Shown here one piece after another: positions 8,148 through 14,804 of a stretch of DNA of 15,121 nucleotides. The position numbers and the translations under genes were made by a program. The DNA comes from Desulfobacteraceae bacterium UBA2174 (GTDB taxonomy: Bacteria; Desulfobacterota; Desulfobacteria; Desulfobacterales; UBA2174), in assembly GCA_002327445.1 (NCBI GenBank), contig DCWA01000036.1, forward strand, positions 1 to 15,121, given 5' to 3'. The notes beneath the pieces are model-generated. The model saw only the letters and a list, made by a program, of their open reading frames with translations. It was not told the DNA's origin and ran no database searches. Every line of letters begins with the position of its first letter. The stretch's first letter is position 1.

Positions 8148-8156
8148 CGAAACCTC

Positions 8157-8627
8157 CTAACGCAGCCCTCCGATGCGCATGCCGATCACCACCAGCGCCA
8201 GGCCGCCGATGTTGTTGACGAGAATGTTGGCCAGGGGCTGAACGATCAAGCCGAGACGGCCGGCGTTGACCGTCTCGACGGCAAAGGAGGAAAAGGTGGT
8301 GAGGGCACCGAGATAACCCGTGACCAGGAACAGGCGCACCTCCGGACTCAGCAACCGGACCCGTTCCGCCGCCGCGAAAATCAAACCGATCAAAAAACAG
8401 CCGATCAAATTGACAATCAGGGTGCCCCAGGGGAAATGGGTCCCCCAGAACCGGGCCGCCATCAAGCCGACCCCGTAGCGGGAAACCGCCCCCAGGCTGC
8501 CACCCGCCATCACCAGGAGGCATTTGGCAAGCCCCGGCGGCAGGACCCGGCCTGCTTCGGCCAGGACTTGGTGCCCGGAGGTCCCCAATCCTTTCAACCA
8601 GATCATCGGCTGCATCCACGGTTCCAT
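8157..8627 (-). CDS. crcB: Fluoride ion channel/exporter CrcB (Fluc)
   Basis: From the start chosen here the protein is 156 residues with four membrane segments. CrcB signatures are complete: GGSLGAVSRYG (42-52), PWGTLIVNLIGCFLIG (66-81) with N73, GYLGALTTFSSFAVE (104-118) with T110 and F112/F115, and a last helix with NILVNNIGG. Fluc proteins are dual-topology dimers that let F- leak out of the cell. The frame stays open to an ATG at 8705, giving 182 residues, but that ATG has no ribosome site and lies only about 8 nt from the predicted transcription start; ATG 8627 has GGGAGG 12 bases upstream. Even so, about 30 residues precede the usual CrcB start, which is unusual. It is the first gene of a four-gene operon. 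I see no fluoride riboswitch upstream. Confidence 0.88.
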   Translation of the reverse strand: MEPWMQPMIWLKGLGTSGHQVLAEAGRVLPPGLAKCLLVMAGGSLGAVSRYGVGLMAARFWGTHFPWGTLIVNLIGCFLIGLIFAAAERVRLLSPEVRLFLVTGYLGALTTFSSFAVETVNAGRLGLIVQPLANILVNNIGGLALVVIGMRIGGLR

Positions 8628-8719
8628 TTCAGGAAGAATCCTCCCGGCATCCAGAGGCGCTGACAGCTCCGGTTTCGCCCTTTCCCGCGGGAAGGAAAGC
8701 GCCATTCATGGATGGCACG

Positions 8720-8725
8720 ATAATA
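8720..8725 (-). promoter_or_regulatory. Candidate -10 box of the crcB operon
   Basis: TATTAT on the minus strand (5/6 consensus) lies about 95 bp before the favoured crcB start. The upstream TTGTGC at 15 bp spacing is a poor -35 box, so the promoter is weak or needs an activator. Confidence 0.3.
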
Positions 8726-8821
8726 CACCTTCGGCCCATCGCACAACCTTTCCCTCAACCGCGCCAGCGGCTGCCTATCAGTTCAAATCCCACTCGCGGC
8801 CCCGCCAAAGTTTTGCGATGA

Positions 8822-8850
8822 CCCTTGAGAGCTTGCGAGGGAATTTTTCT
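8822..8850 (+). terminator. Terminator-like hairpin in the intergenic region
   Basis: A six-base-pair stem (CCCTTG 8822-8827 with CGAGGG 8836-8841, one G-T pair) is followed by AATTTTTCT. It looks like a plus-strand intrinsic terminator, yet no plus-strand gene lies upstream within 1.5 kb other than antisense to the crcB operon. It may block antisense transcription into uppP or be part of the repeat-rich spacer. Confidence 0.3.
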
Positions 8851-8877
8851 GGTTTGGGCGCTCCTCCCGCCTGTGTC

Positions 8878-9024
8878 CTTGACTGCAGATCCCTCGTCGT
8901 AAACTCCTCGGGATGACACGGGAGCAGAGGGGGTTCGGAATGACACGGGAACCGAGGCAAGTGATTCGGGATGACGCTTTTTTCCCATGTTATTCCGAAC
9001 GTCAGAGGGGAATCCGCAGTCAAG
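8878..9024. repeat. 147-bp palindromic intergenic repeat element
   Basis: The element is bounded by a perfect 9-bp inverted repeat, CTTGACTGC (8878-8886) and GCAGTCAAG (9016-9024), and the match continues inward with gaps (GATCCCTC against GAGGGGAATC). An inner inverted pair GTTCGGAAT (8933-8941) and ATTCCGAAC (8992-9000) forms a second stem. The piece AGATCCCTCGTCG...CTCCTCGGGATGAC (8888-8916) is an inverted copy of the units at 14901 and 15038. This type of sequence, with alternating TCATCCCGAG and CTCGGAATGA cores, is a dispersed repeat seen between genes in many bacterial genomes; its function is unknown to me. Translated, it gives only spurious ORFs. Confidence 0.7.
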
Positions 9025-9287
9025 AAGATCGGCGGGAAACGGTGACATCCGGCAAGAGAGGCAACAGAGGCCCTTGCTTTGACGGAGCCATCGCATCCCA
9101 ATTTGCGCGTATTGCCCCGCATCGGCCCTTCGTGTTAAGATTTCATCTATCTCCATGATCGAGGAACGCATGACGACATCGCCGAAAAGCCGCCGTTGCC
9201 CTCCCAAACCCGCATTGGGGGTCTCCACCTAAAACGATTTTTTCCATTCCGATGCCTCGGATCTCTTTTGAGCGGGGGTGATTTTCA
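9025..9287. other. Leader region upstream of uppP with a possible 20-codon ORF
   Basis: No proven gene. A weak promoter (TTGCCC, 18 bp, TAAGAT ending near 9141) precedes a possible short ORF at 9170-9232 (ATG after GAGGAACGC, encoding 20 residues rich in Pro, Lys, Arg and Ser). A short inverted repeat CCCAA-N7-TTGGG lies within it near 9203-9219. These could form a leader for uppP or be chance. Confidence 0.25.
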
Positions 9288-10253
9288 ATGCCGTTCCGCC
9301 GCCGGGAATACCGCATGCCCAACATCCGTTCGAGTCTGCTTGTCTGCGTGGTTTTCCTTTGCATCGGGGCCGTTGCGGCCCATGCCGCCGAGCCTCCCGT
9401 CCCCCCAGCCGGCGAGAGCGGCTTTCGATGGATCGACGCCCTGGTCCTGGGCGTCGTCGAGGGGGTCACCGAATACCTGCCCGTCAGCTCCACCGGCCAT
9501 CTCCTGTTGGCCCAGCATCTCATGGGCCTCAGCGCGTCCGACAAGTCCAAGCAGGCCGCCGACGCCTATGCCATCATCATTCAGATCGGCGCCATCCTGG
9601 CGGTACTGGGCCTCTACCGGCGCCGCATCGGGCAGATGATCCTCGGGCTGCTCGGCCGAAACCCCGGGGGAGCGAACCTGCTCGCCATGCTCCTGATCGG
9701 CTTCATGCCGGCGGCAGTGGTCGGGCTGGCGCTCGGGGACACGATCAAAACCTACCTGTTCGGACCGTGGCCGGTGGTTGTCGGCTGGCTGGTCGGCGGT
9801 CTGGCCATCCTGGCCAGGCCCTGGGAAAAATTTGGCCGGAGAGCCATCCCCTTGGCGTCCGTCGAGGACATTTGCTGGCGCCAGGCATTGACCATCGGGG
9901 CATTGCAGATTCTCGCCCTGTGGCCGGGCGTCAGCCGCAGCCTGACCACCATTGTGGGCGGAATGATCGCCGGCCTTGAAATTGCGGCCGCCGTGGAATT
10001 CAGCTTCCTCCTCGGCCTGGTCACCCTCGGGGCCGCCACGGTCTACGAAATGCTCGACCAGGGTCGAACGGTGGTGACGGCCTACGGCATCGCCCTGCCG
10101 ATGGCCGGCATCATCTGCTCCCTCGTTTCCGCCTGGCTGTCGGTCAAATGGCTGGTGGGCTATCTGAAAAGGAGCGGCCTGGTCCTCTTCGGTTACTATC
10201 GGGTGTTCTTGGCCCTCATTACGGGGATGCTTCTGATCGCTGGCGTCCTGTGA
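9288..10253 (+). CDS. uppP: Undecaprenyl-diphosphatase UppP (BacA)
   Basis: The 321-residue integral membrane protein dephosphorylates undecaprenyl pyrophosphate so that the lipid carrier for peptidoglycan and other envelope polymers can be reused. Both catalytic motifs are intact: EGVTEYLPVSSTGH (58-71; E58, E62, S68, H71) and PGVSRSLTTIVGGM (213-226; R217). E. coli UppP has 273 residues; the extra length is an N-terminal segment (1-45) with a hydrophobic run (17-32), an AHAA site like a signal-peptidase cut (about residue 33) and a Pro-rich linker, before the usual first helix WIDALVLGVVEGVTE. The start at 9288 has a GGGGGTGA ribosome site. The ATG at 9315 (M10) is an alternative that would still keep the signal-like segment. 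corA follows after 24 nt. Confidence 0.95.
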   Translation: MPFRRREYRMPNIRSSLLVCVVFLCIGAVAAHAAEPPVPPAGESGFRWIDALVLGVVEGVTEYLPVSSTGHLLLAQHLMGLSASDKSKQAADAYAIIIQIGAILAVLGLYRRRIGQMILGLLGRNPGGANLLAMLLIGFMPAAVVGLALGDTIKTYLFGPWPVVVGWLVGGLAILARPWEKFGRRAIPLASVEDICWRQALTIGALQILALWPGVSRSLTTIVGGMIAGLEIAAAVEFSFLLGLVTLGAATVYEMLDQGRTVVTAYGIALPMAGIICSLVSAWLSVKWLVGYLKRSGLVLFGYYRVFLALITGMLLIAGVL

Positions 10254-10277
10254 GTTCGGGGAAAAGGAGGGGGTGCG

Positions 10278-11363
10278 ATGCCGCAACGGACCAAGAGGCA
10301 AAAAATCCAACCCCGCCACGCCGGCGGCAAACCCGGTCTGGCCCCGGGGACCCTGGTTTTCGTCGGTGAACGCAAGACCCAGAAAGTGCGCATCGATGTC
10401 ATCGCCTATAGCGAGACATCCCTGACCGAACGCGCCGATGTATCGGTGGATCAATGCCGCGATTTCCTCCGGGCGCCGGGCGTTGTCTGGATCAACGTCA
10501 ACGGGATTCATGATCTCGAACTGATCGGCGCGCTGGGCGCATGCCTCTCGCTTCACCCCTTGACCATGGAGGATATCGTCAACACCTCCCAGAGGCCAAA
10601 AACCGAAGAGTTTCAGGAATATATCTATATCGTCCTCAAGATGATGGCCTTCGGCGAAGCGTCCAGGCTGGTAAAAGTCGAACATGTCAGCCTCATCCTG
10701 GGCGACGGGTACGTGATTTCCTTCCTGGAAGACGAGGGAGATCCGTTCGACGAGGTGCGCCAACGCCTCCGCAGCGCCAATGGCCGCATTCGGGCGATGA
10801 AAGCCGACTATCTGGCCTACGCCCTCATGGACGCCGTGGTGGACCACTACTTTCTCGCCATCGAAGGCATCGGCGATCGCATCGAGGAGATCGACGACCG
10901 GCTCCTGACGGACCCGCGCCCGGAGGATATCCAGGAAGTCCACCGGCTCAAACGGAATATCCTCGACCTGCGCAAGGCTGTCTGGCCGCTACGCGAAGAG
11001 ATCGGGGCACTGGAAAAAAGGGAATCCCCTCTGTTTTGCGCCGAGACCAAGGTCTTCCTGCGCGATCTGTACGACCATACCATTCAGGCGATCGATATGC
11101 TGGAAACCTTGCGGGACATCCTCGGCGGCCTTCAGGACACCTACCTTTCGAGCATGAGCAACCGGATGAACGAAGTGATGAAAATGCTCACCATCATCGC
11201 CACGATCTTCATTCCCCTGACCTTCATCGCCGGTGTCTACGGAATGAACTTCGAGCACATGCCCGAGTTGAAATGGCGCCGGGGATACTACCTGATCTGG
11301 GGCATCATGATCGCCATCGGTATCGGCATGGTGACTTATTTCAAAAAAAAGAAGTGGCTGTAA
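10278..11363 (+). CDS. corA: Magnesium/cobalt transport protein CorA
   Basis: The 361-residue protein is a CorA-family channel for Mg2+ (also Co2+ and Ni2+) uptake as a homopentamer. The signature YGMNFEHMPEL with G322-M323-N324 closes the first membrane helix (about 296-324); the second helix is about 337-356, and the protein ends in a basic KKKKWL tail. The long cytosolic funnel domain contains typical CorA segments such as HPLTMEDIVNTSQRPK and the charged stalk helix before the pore. The ATG at 10278 has AAGGAGG a few bases upstream. It sits 24 nt after uppP with no terminator, so they are probably co-transcribed; both products act in the inner membrane. Complete and ordinary for the family. 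Confidence 0.95.
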   Translation: MPQRTKRQKIQPRHAGGKPGLAPGTLVFVGERKTQKVRIDVIAYSETSLTERADVSVDQCRDFLRAPGVVWINVNGIHDLELIGALGACLSLHPLTMEDIVNTSQRPKTEEFQEYIYIVLKMMAFGEASRLVKVEHVSLILGDGYVISFLEDEGDPFDEVRQRLRSANGRIRAMKADYLAYALMDAVVDHYFLAIEGIGDRIEEIDDRLLTDPRPEDIQEVHRLKRNILDLRKAVWPLREEIGALEKRESPLFCAETKVFLRDLYDHTIQAIDMLETLRDILGGLQDTYLSSMSNRMNEVMKMLTIIATIFIPLTFIAGVYGMNFEHMPELKWRRGYYLIWGIMIAIGIGMVTYFKKKKWL

Positions 11364-11379
11364 CCCGGCGGGAAGCCGA

Positions 11380-11499
11380 TCAACGCACCACGATCACCGT
11401 GCAGTGGGCAAGGCTCAAGACCCGCCGTGCCACCGAACCGAGGAGCCACTTTTGCGGCAGATTTTCGCCGCGGTGGCCCATGACGAGGTTCGGATACTC
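11380..11499 (-). pseudogene. 3' relic of a universal stress protein (UspA) gene
   Basis: The minus strand encodes 39 residues ending in TGA at 11382-11380, and they match the C-terminus of UspA proteins. The nucleotide-binding motif G-x-x-G-(9)-G-S is intact in VMGHRGENLPQKWLLGSV, followed by a VLSLAHCTVIVVR end typical of the last helix and strand. A normal Usp domain is about 140-150 residues; the rest is missing. The match stops at about 11499, six bases before the -35 box of the downstream toxin-antitoxin module, and no start codon with a ribosome site is present. It converges on corA with 16 nt between stops. I regard it as the remnant of a gene interrupted by arrival of that module. 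Confidence 0.75.
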
Positions 11500-11504
11500 T
11501 ACAC

Positions 11505-11533
11505 TTGACATATACACGTCATGTGCATAATAG
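11505..11533 (+). promoter_or_regulatory. Promoter and candidate operator of the second toxin-antitoxin module
   Basis: TTGACA (11505-11510) is a perfect -35 box; the -10 is TAATAG (11528-11533, 17-bp spacing) or CATAAT (11526-11531, 15-bp spacing). An inverted repeat TGAC-N8-GTCA (11506-11521) covers the -35 box and spacer, as in the first module, and is a plausible antitoxin binding site. Confidence 0.5.
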
Positions 11534-11571
11534 ATATTCTCAACATGCGAGAATTCACAAGGGAGGAAACA

Positions 11572-11844
11572 ATGAAAACAGTCAATGCGCTGAGCGTGCG
11601 AAATCGGCTCGGGGAAATTCTAGATGGTTTGGACCGCACCGGAGAACCGATTTTGATCAGCAAAGGAAAGAAAATACGCGCCGTTTTGATCACTCCCGAA
11701 GCGTTTCAGCGCCGCTTCCTCGATTTCCAGGCCCGGGAGCAAAGAGAACAGTTTCTTGAACGCCTCAAGGCGATGAAGGGCCCGAAGGTTGTTTCGGAGG
11801 ACAGTGTGGAGACGCTCAGGCGGTTGAGGGGGTATGACGAATGA
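11572..11844 (+). CDS. Phd/YefM-family antitoxin (second module)
   Basis: A 90-residue protein opening MKTVNALSVRNRLGEILDGL (1-20) and GEPILISKGKKIRAVLITPE (24-43), the Phd/YefM DNA-binding fold, followed by a long charged helix (about 47-67) that should contact the toxin. The start at 11572 is chosen because GGGAGG lies six bases upstream; the frame is open to an ATG at 11521, which falls inside the promoter and is unlikely. The stop overlaps the toxin start as ATGA (11841-11844), so translation is coupled. Its sequence is clearly different from the antitoxin at 1068, so the two modules are not recent duplicates. The gene is less GC-rich than its neighbours, in keeping with acquisition by transfer. 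Confidence 0.85.
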   Translation: MKTVNALSVRNRLGEILDGLDRTGEPILISKGKKIRAVLITPEAFQRRFLDFQAREQREQFLERLKAMKGPKVVSEDSVETLRRLRGYDE

Positions 11845-12269
11845 TTTGGGTGCTGGACGCATCGGTGGCGGTTCGTTGGTTTCTCTCGGACGAAAGCCAT
11901 CCCCATGCGGATTCAGTCCTTGCCCAGTTGGTGGCCCGGCCGGGTCGATTCGCGGTCCCGGAACTTTTCGCTTATGAGGTTTTCGCTGTCTTGCAGCGAC
12001 TTCATCCGGACGCATTGGCGGTTTTCCGGCAAGCCATCCTGCCCCTGTTGCACAACGGGTTGCTCCGGCATCCGATGACGGAGAGCCTGGCGGTCATGGC
12101 GGACGCCTTTGTCAAAATCGGCCTCACGGGCTACGACGCCTGTTATGCCGCCTTGGCAAAAGATCTGAAAGGATGCTGGCTGACCTTCGACGCCAAAGCC
12201 CATCGCCGCCTCGATCAATTCCACCTTTCCTGCGACCTTTCCGAGCGCCTGCCGCCGGATTGGGATTGA
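11841..12269 (+). CDS. PIN-domain toxin ribonuclease (VapC-like, second module)
   Basis: The 142-residue product is a PIN-domain RNase with all acidic positions kept: D6 in WVLDASVAVRW, E46 in FAYEVFAVL, D99 in LTGYDACYAALA and D117 in WLTFDAKAH. The LDASVAVKWF-type opening is characteristic of one large VapC subgroup and differs from the YFDTSALL opening of the toxin at 1312. It overlaps the antitoxin by four bases. The complete active site suggests a working toxin. Its target RNA cannot be deduced. The module ends at 12269, and about 190 bp of AT-richer spacer separates it from the arsR promoter. Confidence 0.87.
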   Translation: MIWVLDASVAVRWFLSDESHPHADSVLAQLVARPGRFAVPELFAYEVFAVLQRLHPDALAVFRQAILPLLHNGLLRHPMTESLAVMADAFVKIGLTGYDACYAALAKDLKGCWLTFDAKAHRRLDQFHLSCDLSERLPPDWD

Positions 12270-12461
12270 AAGCTTCCCCCCCTTGTTTCCAGCGACCCGC
12301 GATCCGGCATCAACGACATCCTTCTGCCCTTTTCCCACTGGCGGTTTCCCGAAGAGAAAAAATAGCTGAAGCAATCGACTCTGGATTCCATGAGGTTTTC
12401 CTTTCCGGACCGGATATCGACGGTGATAAGAATTGACGCCTGCGTCCCCTGCCGTTTCCAG

Positions 12462-12508
12462 TTGACATCCCCGGGCACCCCGGATAAATCCAATTAAGCT
12501 GATGCTTA
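12462..12508 (+). promoter_or_regulatory. Promoter and candidate operator of the arsR-ABC operon
   Basis: TTGACA (12462-12467) and TAAATC (12485-12490) are 17 bp apart. Just downstream, across the expected transcription start, is a perfect inverted repeat TAAGC-TGAT-GCTTA (12495-12508), the size and place of an ArsR-family operator. A 7-bp sequence TGATAAG at 12424-12430 is repeated in inverse as CTTATCA at 12505-12511 and could be a second half-site. Confidence 0.5.
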
Positions 12509-12524
12509 TCAGGATCCAGAGGAG

Positions 12525-13016
12525 ATGGCGTTGCTCCAAGTCCTCAAAGCCCTGGCCGATGCCAACCGATTGAAGATCCTGCGTTTACTGGTGGACGCCG
12601 ACCTTTGCGTCGGTGCCCTGGCCGCCCATCTGGGCATCTCCAAGCCGGCGATATCCCAACATCTTCAGGTCTTGCGCAAGGCCGGCCTGGTCGAAGGCCA
12701 AAAGCGCGGCTACTGGACCCATTACCGCGTCAACCGGCAAGTTTTGTCGCAGATCGCCGGCGGTCTCGACGCCCTGGCAACCGGGGACGGGCATCAGCGG
12801 ACAGCTTGCCGTTGCATTTTGCCACAACTTGTTCCCCTCCAACAAGTCAACGAAACCGATATGGGTCGAAACTGCCGCCAACAGCCTGTCCGAATTCAGG
12901 AAAAACCGGAAGACAGCCGGTTGGACGGCCGATGCCGACATCACGGAGACCCCGGGCCGGCCCCTCGCCACTACGGTGAGCCGCCGGACGCGGACCGATC
13001 CCTCCGATCCGATTGA
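12525..13016 (+). CDS. ArsR-family winged-helix transcriptional regulator
   Basis: Residues 1 to about 85 are an ArsR-type winged helix: LKALADANRLKILRLLVDAD (7-26), helix-turn-helix LCVGALAAHLGISKPAISQHLQVL (27-50), then RKAGLVEGQKRGYWTHYRVN (51-70) for the wing. These proteins repress their own operon and release DNA on binding a metal or other signal. The classical CVC arsenic site is not present: only C28 of it remains, and a CRC pair occurs at 95-97. Residues 98-163 look unlike any ArsR protein and run into a 9-bp tandem repeat, so the natural end may have been lost by a frameshift. GAGGAG touches the ATG at 12525; TTG at 12531 has better spacing and may be the true start. It lies 67 bp before an ABC exporter. 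Confidence 0.8.
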   Translation: MALLQVLKALADANRLKILRLLVDADLCVGALAAHLGISKPAISQHLQVLRKAGLVEGQKRGYWTHYRVNRQVLSQIAGGLDALATGDGHQRTACRCILPQLVPLQQVNETDMGRNCRQQPVRIQEKPEDSRLDGRCRHHGDPGPAPRHYGEPPDADRSLRSD

Positions 13017-13032
13017 TCCGTCCAATCCGCCG
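12997..13032 (+). repeat. 9-bp imperfect tandem repeat, four units
   Basis: Four consecutive 9-bp units of the form (G/A)ATCCNNNN run from 12997 to 13032: GATCCCTCC, GATCCGATT, GATCCGTCC, AATCCGCCG. The stop codon of the arsR frame (13014-13016) falls inside it. Copy number of such repeats can change by replication slippage. Confidence 0.6.
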
Positions 13033-13083
13033 GATTCTCCTTTTACCCGCGGATGTGGACCGCAACGAAAGCGATGCTGGAAT

Positions 13084-14070
13084 ATGGAAACTCAACCCAA
13101 ACTGGCCATCGAGGTCGAGGGCCTCACCAAGTGCTTCGGTGAAGTCGAGGCCCTGTCCGGGGTGGATTTTACGGTGGCTGCCGGCGAACTCTTCGGCTTT
13201 CTCGGCCCCAACGGCGCCGGGAAGACCACGACCATCAACATCCTCACCGGATTGGCGCGTCCGGATGCGGGATCGATCCGCATCGGCGGCATCGATTGCG
13301 TCAAGAAGCCTAGGGCCACCCAACAGATTATCGGAGTGGTGCCGGACGAAAGCAATCTCTATCCGGAGTTGAGCGGTTTCGAAAATCTGTGCTTTTGCGC
13401 CGCCCTTTATGGCATGGGCAAGGCCCAGCGCCAGGAAAGAGCCCGCGAACTGCTCGCCACCTTCGACCTGTCCCAGGCCGCGAATCGAAAATTTGCCACT
13501 TATTCCAAAGGAATGAAACGCAAACTGACCATTGCCGCCGGCATTATCCACGCTCCCGAGATTCTGTTTCTTGACGAGCCGACCACCGGCATCGATGTGG
13601 CCAGCGCCCGCCGCCTGCGGCAGATTGTGGAGGCCTTGCACCTGGCCGGGACCACCATCTTCCTCACCACCCACTACATCGAGGAGGCCGAGCGGCTCTG
13701 CGACCGCATCGCCTTCATCGTCTCCGGCCGCATCGTGCGCACCGACACCGTCGCCAACCTCGTCCAGCCGATCCAGGAAAAATACGTGGTACGCATCACC
13801 TGCGCCAACCCCTTGACCGACATTCAAAATGAGCTGACACAGGCTTTTGGCGGCCTCGATTTTTCCATACCCGGCTCCGGCCTGATCCGGGTGGAGGCCG
13901 ACGCCCCGTTGCGCGTCGGACCGCTGATCCGGTTTCTGGAGGATCGCGGCGCCGAAGTCACCGAAGCCAGGGCTATGCGGCCTTCCCTGGAAGACATCTT
14001 CGTTCAGATCACCGGCATCGCGGCCTCCGCCATGCGCAACGAAAAGGAAAAAAAGGGAGGCGGCCAATGA
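13084..14070 (+). CDS. ABC transporter ATP-binding protein (ABC-2 exporter type)
   Basis: The 328-residue protein is the ATPase of an ABC-2 exporter. Walker A is GPNGAGKTT (41-49), the signature loop is YSKGMKRKL (140-148), Walker B is ILFLDEPTTGID (160-171), and the switch histidine is in TTHY (195-198). The Q-loop position holds Asp (VVPDESNLYPEL, D88) instead of the usual Gln. Residues about 230-310 form the C-terminal domain seen in drug, polysaccharide and Nod-factor type ABC-2 ATPases, ending in a Lys/Glu-rich tail. The frame is open far upstream but homology starts at METQPKLAIEVEGLTK, so ATG 13084 is used; its ribosome site is weak. The gene overlaps the permease as ATGA (14067-14070). 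Substrate unknown; ArsR control suggests an inducible efflux role. Confidence 0.93.
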   Translation: METQPKLAIEVEGLTKCFGEVEALSGVDFTVAAGELFGFLGPNGAGKTTTINILTGLARPDAGSIRIGGIDCVKKPRATQQIIGVVPDESNLYPELSGFENLCFCAALYGMGKAQRQERARELLATFDLSQAANRKFATYSKGMKRKLTIAAGIIHAPEILFLDEPTTGIDVASARRLRQIVEALHLAGTTIFLTTHYIEEAERLCDRIAFIVSGRIVRTDTVANLVQPIQEKYVVRITCANPLTDIQNELTQAFGGLDFSIPGSGLIRVEADAPLRVGPLIRFLEDRGAEVTEARAMRPSLEDIFVQITGIAASAMRNEKEKKGGGQ

Positions 14071-14804
14071 AACACTGGATTGCTTTCTGGAACATCCTGG
14101 CCAAGGACATGCGGACCTACTATTTGAAACCGCCCAACATCAGTTGGGGCATCATTTTCCCCCTGGCCTGGACGGGGATGTTCTTCGTCAAGACCGGCAG
14201 CGGTCTCGGCAGCATCCCTTCGGTGCTGCCCGGGGTGGTGGCGGTGTCGATTCTTTTCGGCACCACTTCCATGCTGGCTACGGCGGTGACCTTTGAAAAG
14301 AAGCAGCGCTCCTTCGAAAGACTCCTGCTGGCGCCCATTCCCCTGGAGCTGCTGATGATCGCCAAGACGGCCGGGGCAATTCTCATCGGTACCGCCAACG
14401 GCTTCGTCCCGGTAATCATGGCGGCCTTTTTCATCGATCTGTCGCCGGTGGCCTGGGGGGTGTTCGTCCCGGCAGCGGTGCTCATCTCGGTGGCCTCCAC
14501 TTTTTTGGCCCTCTTCATCGCCGTGGCCGTCAGCGAAGTCTTCGAGGCGCAGACCTTTTCCAATTTCTTCCGCTTTCCGATGATTTTCCTCTGCGGGCTC
14601 TTCTTCCCCATCGAACGGCTGCCGGCCTTCCTGAAGCCCCTCTCCTACATGTTTCCCTTGACCTATGGGGCCGACATGCTCCACGGGGCCGTCCACGGCG
14701 GCCACATCCTTCCCTTTGCCGTCGATCTGCCCGTGCTCGGTGCTTTCTGCGTCGCTCTGTTCGCCGCCAGCCTGTGGAACATCCAGCGCCGCTGGATCAT
14801 GTAA
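14067..14804 (+). CDS. ABC-2 type permease
   Basis: The 245-residue membrane protein has about six hydrophobic segments and the ABC-2 layout: a short cytosolic N-terminus (FWNILAKDMRTYYLKP), a core with TFEKKQRSFERLLLAPIP (residues about 75-92, the coupling region), and the ABC-2 signature area IFLCGLFFPIERLPAFLKPL near 172-191 followed by PLTYGADMLHG. It should dimerise and pair with the ATPase encoded just upstream, with which it overlaps by four bases. The family exports drugs, lipids or glycans; the cargo is not evident. A hairpin-forming sequence, ATCCAGC-GCC-GCTGGAT (14781-14797), lies in the last codons. Confidence 0.92.
   Translation: MKHWIAFWNILAKDMRTYYLKPPNISWGIIFPLAWTGMFFVKTGSGLGSIPSVLPGVVAVSILFGTTSMLATAVTFEKKQRSFERLLLAPIPLELLMIAKTAGAILIGTANGFVPVIMAAFFIDLSPVAWGVFVPAAVLISVASTFLALFIAVAVSEVFEAQTFSNFFRFPMIFLCGLFFPIERLPAFLKPLSYMFPLTYGADMLHGAVHGGHILPFAVDLPVLGAFCVALFAASLWNIQRRWIM

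Noticed and set aside
8627..8800. Fluoride riboswitch upstream of crcB
   Set aside because: GCGATGGG occurs on the minus strand, but the rest of the conserved core (the GUUC/CC pairing, AAAC-GC and GCUGAUG segments in order) is absent. A covariance search with the crcB motif would settle it.
8755..9228. 157-residue minus-strand ORF and its overlapping companion at 8778-9122
   Set aside because: They are translations of the palindromic repeat (CHPEE...TTRDLQSR type), with no ribosome site or protein family.
9285..10943. 552-residue minus-strand ORF opposite uppP and corA
   Set aside because: It spans two well-supported plus-strand genes and their gap and has an Asp/Gln/Gly-rich shadow composition.
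12613..13083. N-terminal extension of the ABC ATPase frame
   Set aside because: The extension overlaps the arsR winged helix in another frame and has no family signal; ATPase homology begins at 13084.
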